A stretch of 64,000 nucleotides of DNA from the NCBI GenBank assembly GCA_022457155.1, contig JAJGOT010001129.1, positions 1-64,000 on the forward strand, written 5' to 3'. Positions within the stretch are counted from its first letter, which is position 1; every line of letters starts with the position of its first letter. The DNA is from Cladopsammia gracilis (Eukaryota; Cnidaria; Anthozoa; Scleractinia; Dendrophylliidae). Below are positions 22,901-30,568 of this stretch, piece by piece. The position numbers were made by a program, and so were the translations under genes. The notes under the pieces were generated by a model, which ran no database searches, was not told the origin of the DNA, and worked only from the letters and a program-made list of their open reading frames with translations.

Positions 22901-23694
22901 TCAAACTCATGAATAACGCAATATTCGGCAAAACAATGGAAAATATCCGCAAGAGAGTTGACATCAGACTTGTCAATGATCGAAAGATTGCGACAAAGCT
23001 TGCGGCTAAACCCACCTATCAACATAGCACAATCTTTGACGAGAATCTCATTGCTGTTCATATGAAGCGGAAGAAAATGACATTCAACAAACCAATTTTC
23101 TGTGGAATGTCAATTCTTGAAATATCAAAGGAAATGATGTTCAGATTTCACTATGAATATATGAAACCCAAATACGGGGAGAAAGCTAAGCTGTTGTTCA
23201 CAGATACTGATTCTTTGTGCTATGAAATTGAAACAGCAGACGTCTATCAGGAACTGAAGCCAGATGTAAAGGAGATGTTTGACACATCCAACTATCCCCC
23301 GGATCACCCCTCAGGAATGGCAATCATGAACAAAAAAGTGAACGGCCTCATGAAAGATGAAGCTGGGGGGAAAATAATTGAAGAATTTGTTGGATTACGC
23401 CCTAAATTATACAGCTACAAATTATTTGTAACTGGTGGTGGCAAGAAATGCAAGGGAGTGAAAAAACAAACAATAAAGAAACATATCACCCATGAGGACT
23501 TCAAAGAATGCCTTCTCAGCGGGGAAAGCCAAATGAGAACTATGAATCTCATCCGCAGCCATCACCACGAGATGTTCTCAGAAACAGTCAATAAAACTGC
23601 TCTCTCTGCGGATGATGACAAGCGATTTATCCTTCCAGATAAAATTAGCACTCTTGCTTGGGGTCATTGGAGAATTGGAGAAGAAAAAAACTAA
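19969..23694 (+). CDS. polB: protein-primed DNA polymerase B (pPolB)
   Basis: A 1241-residue replicative polymerase of the Polinton type. A short SAP-like helix pair lies at residues 1-35, followed by a Pro-rich linker. Further in are a C2H2-like finger (from C375) and an HNH/endonuclease VII-like CxxC...DHCH...GKYRGAAH block (about 530-570). The exonuclease motifs are DFEA (D430), NLEGYDSH (about 583-590) and YLKTDVMLLAD (745-755). The polymerase motifs are A DANSLYSWAM (846-), B NNAIFGKTMEN (about 982-992) and C DTDS (D1079, D1081). All catalytic acids are present. Protein priming is known for the family, not shown here. The last sense codons, AAA AAC, together with the preceding A form a slippery heptamer directly before TAA, and the next frame (-1) is open into the gene at 23700. 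Confidence 0.97.
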   Translation: MERMTIRELRQIARERYIPGRARARKKADLIRLITASIDSPTPPETQPPPPPQPGILKTISNTFRSWWNWLKAAPQTLAKKAANMITDFQRKVDSYQQPIGVHESTSALENFTRQFIFDGVEGLTPGSYFQRVSDKLLTVLNANRDTKIKLILSCRMKRQNLQTGEIIEIDAPIYSEVELNLAATDLAALLNEMIADILERIAIFQLKGSNWQFDRVNHLELHLVEFKPLGGRTYISLPPFLAKKKALINMQNTDNQCFKWAVTRALFPCEIHPERVTKELKAQADDVNWDKISFPTPLEEIDRFERNNPDIAVNVLGYESVVHPLRISKHKKRQRHITLLLFEKDEIQHYAVVNSLSRLLSAQVNHHVGRKLFCLHCLNHFYDEAHLAKHEELCCRTEAIKVEMPAKGEILQFKNHNRSIKVPFVIYADFEACTESISGCSPGNGHSFTNKFQKHTPCGFCFKVVGMDGVDLNFPPVLFRAKTVDDDVAQIFVEKLIETVKHIHKKFDFRKKIIFTKEDKKEYEATTVCWICQGEFDEEFGEESDKKVRDHCHFTGKYRGAAHNSCNLQFRKPKFTPVIFHNLEGYDSHLFIKNLGKIPGDIKCIPNNEEKYISFSKAIKLGEYINKKGKTVNITHELRFIDSMKFMASSLENLANNLKKSGMDKLKETRNEFGYKAELLSRKGVYPYDYMDSIEKFKETQLPPKEAFYSQINESGISDEDYQHAQNVWDKMGINNLGEYHDLYLKTDVMLLADVFEAFRNICLKYYQLDPAWYYTTPGLSFDAGLKKSGAKLELLIDPDMLLFIEKGVRGGISMISNRHGKANNPYMGGQYDPTHPAKYILYLDANSLYSWAMTQPLPTGNFRWMKNFKKWRQIPCVLEVDLEYPKELHDLHNDYPFAPERVICENNVEKLIPNLRDKKHYIIHHRALKQALKHGLKLTKIHRGISFTEEPWLKSYIELNIQLRQAAENDFEKDFFKLMNNAIFGKTMENIRKRVDIRLVNDRKIATKLAAKPTYQHSTIFDENLIAVHMKRKKMTFNKPIFCGMSILEISKEMMFRFHYEYMKPKYGEKAKLLFTDTDSLCYEIETADVYQELKPDVKEMFDTSNYPPDHPSGMAIMNKKVNGLMKDEAGGKIIEEFVGLRPKLYSYKLFVTGGGKKCKGVKKQTIKKHITHEDFKECLLSGESQMRTMNLIRSHHHEMFSETVNKTALSADDDKRFILPDKISTLAWGHWRIGEEKN
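23685..23691 (+). promoter_or_regulatory. in-phase A_AAA_AAC heptamer at the polymerase stop
   Basis: The heptamer is in the correct phase, immediately before TAA, and a -1 slip would enter the frame of the 91-residue gene at 23700. No strong downstream stem is visible and the next gene has its own ATG, so this may be a chance match in A-rich sequence. Confidence 0.25.
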
Positions 23695-23699
23695 ATAAA

Positions 23700-23975
23700 A
23701 TGAGTGCCAAAGAAAAACTTTTCACAATCGGAGACAAAGATTTCTTTTCCGTAGAGGAAACGGGAATCCCACTCAAGCAAATGAAAAATTATGCAACTTG
23801 GATTCACCCCAAATTCAAAGAAGCATGTGGTTTGACGGATGAAGACTTGGAATGGTATAAAGGGGTTGAAAATGAAAGAAACTTCCAAAAAGCGGTTGAC
23901 ATGGCCATTGGTTTTCTTCCAGTCCGATCGGAAGAGGATCGCAAGTTCATGGAAAAATGGATTTTCGCGATTTAA
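23700..23975 (+). CDS. small Polinton protein of unknown function
   Basis: A 91-residue protein with no recognised domain. The start is chosen at the ATG in AATAAAATG, 5 bp after the polymerase stop, which matches the start context of the virion genes. It is rich in charged residues, with an EWYKGVENERNFQKAVDM stretch near the C-terminus, and probably alpha-helical. Tight spacing to the polymerase and to the following gene suggests a shared transcript or closely packed promoters. Confidence 0.7.
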   Translation: MSAKEKLFTIGDKDFFSVEETGIPLKQMKNYATWIHPKFKEACGLTDEDLEWYKGVENERNFQKAVDMAIGFLPVRSEEDRKFMEKWIFAI

Positions 23976-24001
23976 TTCATTTTTTTATCTCCTCCCAAAA
24001 A

Positions 24002-24625
24002 ATGAATCCCGCGAAAATATCTATCCCCGACTGCTCTCTCGACAACCCCGTGAAAAAATCTTCCGGAAAAATCTCTTTCTGTCTCCTCCCATGCCTTCAC
24101 AATGACAAATGGCTCAAAGTGAAACTCCAAACCAAATTCAAGATTTTCGCTCATCAAGGCGACTCGTTTTCTCTGGGAATCACTCTTCCGGAAGAAAACA
24201 TCAAATTTTTCAAAGATTTGGAAAAACATCTCAACTCTGCTGCGATGAAAAAGAAGCAGGCAATCAAAGAGATTTCCCCGTCTTTTGCTCGATTTCAGGA
24301 GGGAGATTTCACTCTCGTGAAAATCGACAAATCCGAGCAGGAAAAGATTTATGCCAAGATTTATCCCTCCAAACTCAAGCACACGGATTTCTCGTGTCGA
24401 TTTTGGGAATTGTGCGACGATGGGAAGAAAAAGCCAATCCTGAGGCAAAAAGAGCTCACTGGCGTTCCTCTCCGGGGGCAAGTTGTGTTTTCAATCAAAC
24501 ATCTTTTCTGCGGAAATCTGAAAGCCATCACATGCATCGTGGATGAAGTTTTGGTGGAGGAAAAGGTGGAAGCTGCTTCAGAATTCGATGAGTTTGAGGA
24601 CAAGAATGAGGACGATGAAGTTTGA
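24002..24625 (+). CDS. candidate single-stranded DNA-binding protein
   Basis: A 207-residue protein starting at MNPAKIS (ATG after CCCAAAAA). The body is beta-rich with LVKIDKSEQEKIYAKIYPS and RGQVVFSIKHLFCG segments. It ends in an acidic tail (EFDEFEDKNEDDEV). A compact beta-rich body with an acidic C-terminal tail, placed next to the replicative polymerase, is the usual look of viral and phage ssDNA-binding proteins. No sequence motif proves it, so the function is inference. It could instead be another replication accessory factor. Confidence 0.55.
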   Translation: MNPAKISIPDCSLDNPVKKSSGKISFCLLPCLHNDKWLKVKLQTKFKIFAHQGDSFSLGITLPEENIKFFKDLEKHLNSAAMKKKQAIKEISPSFARFQEGDFTLVKIDKSEQEKIYAKIYPSKLKHTDFSCRFWELCDDGKKKPILRQKELTGVPLRGQVVFSIKHLFCGNLKAITCIVDEVLVEEKVEAASEFDEFEDKNEDDEV

Positions 24626-24688
24626 TCTCGCTGAGATCAGGGAGAAAATCTTTTCCAGAATTCAATTCTGGAAAAGGCAGAACTTTTT

Positions 24689-24895
24689 TCAGATTTGTGC
24701 AGATCCGCAGAATTTGCAATGAGTTGATTCAGTCATCATTTTCTCAAACAATTCAGTTTGTTTTTTCATATCTGCGGCAATCTCTTCAACCCACTTTTCC
24801 AAATTCACATAGCTTTCCATCAGCAGGTCAATGGAATCAATTTCGTCGTCACTTTCACTCAGTTTTTTTCTTTTCGCATTTGAATTTGAAGGCAT
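24689..24895 (-). CDS. small acidic/coiled-coil Polinton protein
   Basis: A 68-residue minus-strand frame starting at MPSNSNAKRKK. The start is chosen because the ATG sits in TTGGAAAGAAAATG, the same leader as three other regulatory genes of the element. A basic patch (AKRKK) is followed by an acidic DDEID segment, a predicted helix (LLMESYVNLEKWVEEIAADM) and a C-terminal CKFC pair that could bind metal with a partner. Function unknown. Confidence 0.6.
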   Translation of the reverse strand: MPSNSNAKRKKLSESDDEIDSIDLLMESYVNLEKWVEEIAADMKKQTELFEKMMTESTHCKFCGSAQI

Positions 24896-24949
24896 TTTCT
24901 TTCCAATCATTTTTTTCCTCAGGGGAAATTTTCCACTCCGGAAAATGAA

Positions 24950-25975
24950 AATGAATCCCCTCCGGAAAATGCATTTTGAATTTCAAAACCCCTCCGGAAA
25001 AAATGGATTTTTCTGGAGCAGATATCTATTCCAGAAAAAATGGATTTTTCTGGAGCAGAAAATGCCTTCCGGAAAAAATGGATTTTTCTGGAGCAGATAT
25101 CTATTCCAGAAAAAATGGATTTTTCTGGAGCAGAAAATGCCTTCCAGAAAAAATGGATTTTTCTGGAGCAGAAAATGCCTTCCAGAAAAAATGGATTTTT
25201 CTGGAGCAGATATCTATTCCAGAAAAAATGGATTTTTCTGGAGCAGAAAATGCCTTCCGGAAAAAATGGATTTTTCTGGAGCAGATATCTATTCCAGAAA
25301 AAATGGATTTTTCTGGAAAAAATATCTGCTCCAGAAAAACGAATTTTTGAATTTTGAATTTTGAATTCTGGAAAAAATATCTGCTCCAGAAAAACGAATT
25401 CGTTTTTCTGGAAAAAATATCTGCTCCAGAAAAATGAATTTGAATTTTGAATTCTGGAAAAAATATCTGCTCCAGAAAAATGAATTTTGAATTCTGGAAA
25501 AAATATCTGCTCCAGAAAAAATGAATTTTGAATTCTGGAAAAAATATCTGCTCCAGAAAAAACCAATTTTGAATTTTGAATTTTGAATTCTGGAAAAAAT
25601 ATCTGCTCCAGAAAAATGAATTTGAATTCTGGAAAAAATATCTGCTCCAGAAAAAACGAATTTTTGAATTTTGAATTTTGAATTCTGGAAAAAATATCTG
25701 CTCCAGAAAAAACGAATTTGAATTTTGAATTTGAAATTTGAATTTGAAAATGAATTCCGGAAAAATGAATTTGAATTTGAATTTGAAAATCCACTCCGGG
25801 GAAATGAATTTGAATTTGAAAATATCCACTCCAGAAAAATGAATTTGAATTTGAATTTGAATTTGAATATCCACTCCAGAAAAATGAATTTGAATTTGAA
25901 TTTGAAAATCCACTCCAGAAAAATGAATTTGAATTTGAATTTGAATTTGAAAATCCACTCAGGAAAATGATTTTC
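24950..25975. repeat. tandem and inverted repeat array inside the Polinton
   Basis: From 24950 to about 25315, units built on GGATTTTTCTGGAGCAGA repeat in one orientation. From about 25315 to 25715 the units CTGGAAAAAATATCTGCTCC repeat in the other, so the array is one large inverted repeat. A TTTGAAT-type short repeat follows to 25975. Open frames through it on both strands are repeat artefacts. It may serve as a recombination or replication structure (inference). Confidence 0.8.
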
Positions 25976-25989
25976 AAATTTTGCTGAAT

Positions 25990-26390
25990 TCAGCATTGTT
26001 CCGGAAACTGATTTTGGAATGAAATTTCCTCCGGAGCATTCCTCCCATATTATTTGGAGGAAAATTTTTTTCCAAATTTTTTTTCCAAATTTAATAAATG
26101 AAGGGATGTCCGGGGGATGAAAAATCTCCCCAAACGGATTTTGTGATGAAAAATCACCCCCAAAAACGGATTTTGGGATGAAAATCCTCCGGGGATTGAA
26201 AATCTCTCCGGGGTTTGAAAATCTTTCGCTGAAAATCAGCGTGAATTGACAATTCAAGAAAACTTTCTGCCCATTTCATCTAAAACTCAGTTAACTAAAT
26301 TGGAGAAATGGTTGGATAACATCACAGTTTATCCAGATAAAATGGGATTTTAATTTTTATTTCCCCTTTTTCTCAGCATAAAAACTGTTG
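25990..26390 (+). repeat. direct repeat of the gene-upstream segment, copy 1
   Basis: About 390 bp from CCGGAAACTGATTTTGGAAT to the TTTATTTCCCC tract, matching 26490-26880 with moderate divergence. Copy 2 ends at a gene start; copy 1 is followed by more repeat and has no gene. Confidence 0.75.
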
Positions 26391-26489
26391 AATTTTCAAA
26401 ATCCCCTCCGGAAAAGGAAAATGATTTTCAAAATCCCCTCTGGAAAATGTTTTTCCTGAATTGACTCAGGGAAAATGAATTTTGTTGAA

Positions 26490-26880
26490 TTTGACATTTC
26501 TCCGGAAACTGATTTTTGGAATGAAATTCCTCCGGACATTATTTCCCCAAATTATTTGAGGAAAAATTTTTTTCCAAATTTTTTGAATGAAATAATGTCC
26601 GGGGGAATGAAAAATCTCTCCAAAAATAGATTTCAGAACGAAAAAACGCCCACAAAAATGGATTTGGGATGAAAAATCTCCCTGAAAACGGATTTTGAGA
26701 TGAAAATCTCTCCGGGGATGAAAATCTTTCGCTGAAAATCAGCGGAAAATTCAAATTCAAGAAAACTTTCTGCCCATTTCATCTAAATCACAGTTGACTA
26801 AATTGGAGAAATGATTGGATAAAATTGAGCTTTATCCAGATAAAATGGGATTTTAATTTTTTATTTCCTTTTTTTCTCCA
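26490..26880 (+). repeat. direct repeat of the gene-upstream segment, copy 2
   Basis: Second copy, leading directly into the AAAGAAAATG start at 26887. It probably contains the promoter of that gene. Confidence 0.75.
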
Positions 26881-26923
26881 AAGAAAATGTCGAAGCCAGC
26901 ACCAACGCATTTTTCAATCTCCG

Positions 26924-27469
26924 ATGGGAAAAAAAACCAAAAATTTCACTTCCATCAATTCAGCGGCAAAAGAATATGGAATCTCAAATTGCGCAATCAC
27001 AAATGCATTGAAAAAGAATAACTCAACCATCACCCGGAGGTCGGACAAGAAAAAATTCTTCCTCGGCGAACCAAAAGCGGAAGATTCACAACTTTCTTGC
27101 GAAATCGATTTTTCTTCACTCCCAATGGATGAGGAATGGTTTGAAAAATTCAAGATCGCTGTTTCATCTTTTGATGAACTTTGTCGAATGATTGCGAATG
27201 AATTATTCGCGGATGAAGATCTCGAATTGGACTGGAAGAAAAAAGAATGCCAATACAATGGTGAAACCGTTTGCTTGATCAAAATCATTTCCATCATCTG
27301 CAGGGTGACTTTTCAGGTGAACAAAGAGAAAGCCCTAGCAGAACTGGAGGAGAAGATGGGAAAAAAAGATTTTCAACCCTTGAAACGATTGTCATTTGTC
27401 TCATCTTTGAGGAAAAATGAAAGAACATTTCACGTTGACATATTCAATAAAATCAGGAAATTCAAATAA
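26924..27469 (+). CDS. NUMOD1/HTH-like Polinton protein (start uncertain)
   Basis: A 181-residue frame from MGKKTKNF. Residues about 8-32 (FTSINSAAKEYGISNCAITN) match the short NUMOD1-type helix-turn-helix that accompanies homing endonucleases and viral regulators. The rest is a charged helical domain I do not recognise. The best start context (CCAAAGAAAATG at 26887) lies 37 bp upstream in another frame. The two frames meet in a run of eight A's (26929-26936), and a different run length would join them. This is either a true frame break in this copy or slippage. The inner ATG at 26924 is a poor-context alternative. Confidence 0.6.
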   Translation: MGKKTKNFTSINSAAKEYGISNCAITNALKKNNSTITRRSDKKKFFLGEPKAEDSQLSCEIDFSSLPMDEEWFEKFKIAVSSFDELCRMIANELFADEDLELDWKKKECQYNGETVCLIKIISIICRVTFQVNKEKALAELEEKMGKKDFQPLKRLSFVSSLRKNERTFHVDIFNKIRKFK

Positions 27470-27519
27470 ATTTTCCCCTGATTTCTTGCATGATTTTTCA
27501 TTTCCCAGAAATGAAAAAA

Positions 27520-28011
27520 TCACTCAAATCTTCCTTCCCATTCCTTCTCAAACTTTTCCAAATCCAACCCCAAATCAATCACAATCCCATCAATCGCTTC
27601 CATTGAAAACAAAAATTCATCCCTGTCGAATTTTCCTCCCCGCAAAGCGAAGCGCAAATCACTCAATGTTTTTTCATAGGTGGTGAAAGCGAACTTCGCC
27701 ATCTCAATTTTGCTTTTCAGATTCTTCATTTCATTCGCGGTTTTGACGACCAAACCCAATCCTGAAATCACTCCCAAAACGATTGGATTCAAAGTCGCGG
27801 CTCCAGCAATCGTCCCGATTGCAACCAGGCCGGAAGAGGTCAAATTCAGGAGCAGATTCATTTTCTTGAATCGACCATGCGCTCGTTTCAGGCACCAGAA
27901 TCTTTTGTGATAAAATCGAAAAAGTTTTTTGATCTCTTCCAGTTCTTCTTCCCGAATTGCGGGGTTGATGTGATTGAAAGCAAAAATGCTTTGTTTTCGC
28001 GCTCGCTTCAT
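27520..28011 (-). CDS. Polinton protein with Gly-rich hydrophobic segments
   Basis: A 163-residue protein. A basic, helical N-terminus (about 1-50) is followed by a long hydrophobic Gly/Ala-rich segment (LVAIGTIAGAATLNPIVLGV onward, about 60-90). That segment could form two membrane passes or an amphipathic hairpin. The C-terminal half is helical and charged. The start ATG follows CCTGAAAA. It is the most distal gene of the minus-strand block with the fibre and ATPase genes, so a virion membrane-active or assembly role is possible (inference). Confidence 0.65.
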   Translation of the reverse strand: MKRARKQSIFAFNHINPAIREEELEEIKKLFRFYHKRFWCLKRAHGRFKKMNLLLNLTSSGLVAIGTIAGAATLNPIVLGVISGLGLVVKTANEMKNLKSKIEMAKFAFTTYEKTLSDLRFALRGGKFDRDEFLFSMEAIDGIVIDLGLDLEKFEKEWEGRFE

Positions 28012-28026
28012 TTTTCAGGGAGAAAA

Positions 28027-29844
28027 TCATTTTTCAATCAGAATTGTCGCTTTTGCTCTTTGAATGGCATTTCCATCCGAGAGAGCCAGATAGAAAGCTT
28101 CTTCCTGCCCAACATGGAGATTGAAGGCGAACTGCAGTGAACCAAATGAATTGGTGGAAGGTCTGACTGCGTTCCGAGTGATGCGATCTCCTTTAACAAC
28201 ACTTGTCATGATGATGGTTGCTCCACTCACTAGGTTGGAACCGCGTTGAAGAATGAAAACCGTGACATTCAAAATCCGGAAGTCAGATCCAAATTGTTGC
28301 CAATAATTTGTTTCATCTTCCTCTTCATTTGGGAAGATCAAACAATCACCGTGTTTTCCTTTCACAAATCTTGCAAAAATGAAGTGTTTTGACGGGCGAA
28401 GCGGCAAATTCAACAAGGAGTGCGAATTCAAATCCAAGTCAGTCTCCATGACCATCTTCCCCGCTTGGAAAACGAAAGGGGAATCATAAACGCTGCTTTC
28501 AACATCAGGTTGAGAACCAGCAATGCCATATATGATCAACTTTGCGGATCCTTCTGCAGCTGACTGGGCAGTGCCTCGCCATTTCAAATCCAGGAAAATA
28601 AATTCAGGTGGGGAAATCCTCCATTTGTGCATGTGGATGATGGATCTGGAATACCCCGAAAACTTCTTAGTTGATTGCTGATTTATATTCAGACTGGCGC
28701 TCACAACGTTGACGCTCACGCCATCCATTGACGCGGGGAAGAATTCCACGCACACGGTGTATTCTCCCTCTGGGAGTTTGAACATATTGAATCCAAGTCT
28801 CCCAGAGTATTCATTAAAAAGATCTTTTGTGATTTCCAAGTCATAGGCCTTCTTGTTGAAATGATGCGGCGAATCTGGAAAATCACTTATCCCAGTCACT
28901 GTCATATGATGTTCAGAGCTGGATTCATCCACATCTTCCATCAGATAGCGGAATGCGTCCTTTGGGTGAGAGGTTGACGTGATATGCGATTCATTTACGT
29001 ATTTTTTGATCTTCTCTTCTAATTCCATCGTGTGGGCTACCACACCTCCTATCTGGTTATCCACATAAGATTTTGACGTGGGTTGTCGCTTCAGAGTTGG
29101 CGTTGCAATATTGTTGATTTGTTGCGAGTTCATATCCAGGTTTCCGGTCATTGTCCCGCCTTCCAACGAAAGCTTTTTCGCGGATTGGGCATCCACATAT
29201 CGCATATTTGCGCCCTGATCGGCAACTTCGGGATCTTTCACGTTAAAAATGGTGTGATTTCCCATATCCAAAGCTGTCTCCATTGGAAACGTCTCTTTGC
29301 GGCTGAGAAAGATATTTTTGGTGTCATTATAAGAAACCAGGTTGTTGTATGCGGCTCCCAAATCATGCCATGTTTGTTGTTTTGAGTTTTTCACGTTGAA
29401 AAGTTCTTTTAAATCAATATCCTTCGTGACTTCATGAGTGTGAGCCGGAGCATCAGGGTGGAATTTCTTCAGAGTGACCATATTCACCGCTGACAAATCC
29501 TGGTTTTCATCCGTGTCCAGATTGACGATCAATTTGCGATTCATTTCTATTTCCCCGGGGTTGATGAGTTTTTGTCCCCTGAGATCAAGATCCCCAGTCA
29601 TATGGGAAGACCCATCCACCTGGAGAGAATCTGCCCGCAATTGCGTTGCAAGCGTGTCAACTTGGTGCTTTGTGATTGCATCCGAATTCCCCGTTCCTTC
29701 AGCGACATTTGTCAGGCGTTTCCTTTGCAGGTCGAAGTCCCCTGCCGGCGTTAGCTTGAAACCAACTCCTGGCAATCCATCTTTTCCATCTCGTCCTCCC
29801 TGGGAGGTGCTTGTTTCAGACAGCAATCCATTTGAATAACTCAT
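28027..29844 (-). CDS. fibre-like virion protein with collagen-like start
   Basis: A 605-residue protein. The start is chosen at MSYSNG because that ATG sits in TTTAAAATG two bases after the ATPase stop; longer upstream frame exists. A short collagen-like run (GRDGKDGLPGVGF) near residue 17 is followed by several tail-fibre-type repeats of the form MTGDLDLRGQKLIN, LDMGNHTIFNVKDP and MTGNLDMNSQQINN. Each repeat is followed by a segment ending in YVD or similar. The C-terminal 250 residues are beta-rich and probably form the knob. The architecture suggests a trimeric attachment fibre on the capsid. No receptor can be inferred. Confidence 0.75.
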   Translation of the reverse strand: MSYSNGLLSETSTSQGGRDGKDGLPGVGFKLTPAGDFDLQRKRLTNVAEGTGNSDAITKHQVDTLATQLRADSLQVDGSSHMTGDLDLRGQKLINPGEIEMNRKLIVNLDTDENQDLSAVNMVTLKKFHPDAPAHTHEVTKDIDLKELFNVKNSKQQTWHDLGAAYNNLVSYNDTKNIFLSRKETFPMETALDMGNHTIFNVKDPEVADQGANMRYVDAQSAKKLSLEGGTMTGNLDMNSQQINNIATPTLKRQPTSKSYVDNQIGGVVAHTMELEEKIKKYVNESHITSTSHPKDAFRYLMEDVDESSSEHHMTVTGISDFPDSPHHFNKKAYDLEITKDLFNEYSGRLGFNMFKLPEGEYTVCVEFFPASMDGVSVNVVSASLNINQQSTKKFSGYSRSIIHMHKWRISPPEFIFLDLKWRGTAQSAAEGSAKLIIYGIAGSQPDVESSVYDSPFVFQAGKMVMETDLDLNSHSLLNLPLRPSKHFIFARFVKGKHGDCLIFPNEEEDETNYWQQFGSDFRILNVTVFILQRGSNLVSGATIIMTSVVKGDRITRNAVRPSTNSFGSLQFAFNLHVGQEEAFYLALSDGNAIQRAKATILIEK

Positions 29845-29845
29845 T

Positions 29846-30478
29846 TTAAATGCTTTCATCAAAGTTTTTGGCAATGAATTTCCTCGGCTTATCCACATAC
29901 AGGAAAGAGAACGGATCATGCGTTGCTTTCCGATAATCTTCTTTGCCGACATTGTTCTCCCTGCAGATCGCCGTAATTTCTTTGTTGCTTGGGAATTCGA
30001 AGATGCAAAAATGCGAGCAATTCAGACGGATATCTTTTGGTGTTCCGAAATAACTTTGCGAAAGATAAATCACAGAACATTTCTTGTGCCTGCCCTGAAT
30101 GAAATAATCAATCAATGGCTTTTGGTTTTTTTCGGAAACAAAATCATCGAAAACAACCAGCTTTTGATTCTCCCCTGACAATTCAGAAACTGGGATGATT
30201 TCATCCGGGGATGCTTCCACGACGTCATACCCAGCTTCTTTGCTGATTGGGCGAAATGTTTTCAGCAGATGTTGATATTTGGTTTGGTCAAGATTTTTCG
30301 CATAGAGGAAAATTTTATCGTAGAAGAGCAGGCGAAAAATCATATCCAGGAGAACATTTGTTTTCCCCGATCCTGAAGGGCCACAGATCAACATTCTGAA
30401 AGTTCGATCCGGCATGAAAGGGTGAAGTTGTTTGAAATTCGTGATTGGATCCTGGCAATCATAATTTGGAATCTTCAT
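29846..30478 (-). CDS. A32-like genome-packaging ATPase
   Basis: A 210-residue FtsK/HerA-superfamily ATPase, the family that pumps DNA into capsids in Polintons and large DNA viruses. Walker A is GPSGSGKT (residues 33-40), Walker B is KLVVFDDF (D111, D112), and an LSQSYF polar motif lies near residue 141. The start is set at MKIPNYD, whose ATG lies in AATAAAATG. Another ATG 15 bases upstream is less likely. It runs divergently from the virion gene at 30569 across a 90-bp gap that must hold both promoters. Length and motifs are normal for the family. Confidence 0.93.
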   Translation of the reverse strand: MKIPNYDCQDPITNFKQLHPFMPDRTFRMLICGPSGSGKTNVLLDMIFRLLFYDKIFLYAKNLDQTKYQHLLKTFRPISKEAGYDVVEASPDEIIPVSELSGENQKLVVFDDFVSEKNQKPLIDYFIQGRHKKCSVIYLSQSYFGTPKDIRLNCSHFCIFEFPSNKEITAICRENNVGKEDYRKATHDPFSFLYVDKPRKFIAKNFDESI

Positions 30479-30568
30479 TTTATTAATGAACATGGCGTTC
30501 TTTATCTTGTTCTACATCTTGTTCTTTATCTTGTTCTACATCCTGAATTCATGTTTCTGGGATATAAA

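Noticed and set aside
24831..26257. Long open frames (up to about 350 codons) on both strands rich in FFWSR and FKFKF repeats
   Set aside because: They exist only because the repeat units lack stops. They overlap each other in several frames and have no start context like the real genes.
26929..26936. A -1 frameshift site in the NUMOD1-like gene (A_AAA_AAC is in phase)
   Set aside because: A -1 slip leads to a stop after about 22 codons. The conserved domain is in the +1 frame, so a run-length change explains it better.
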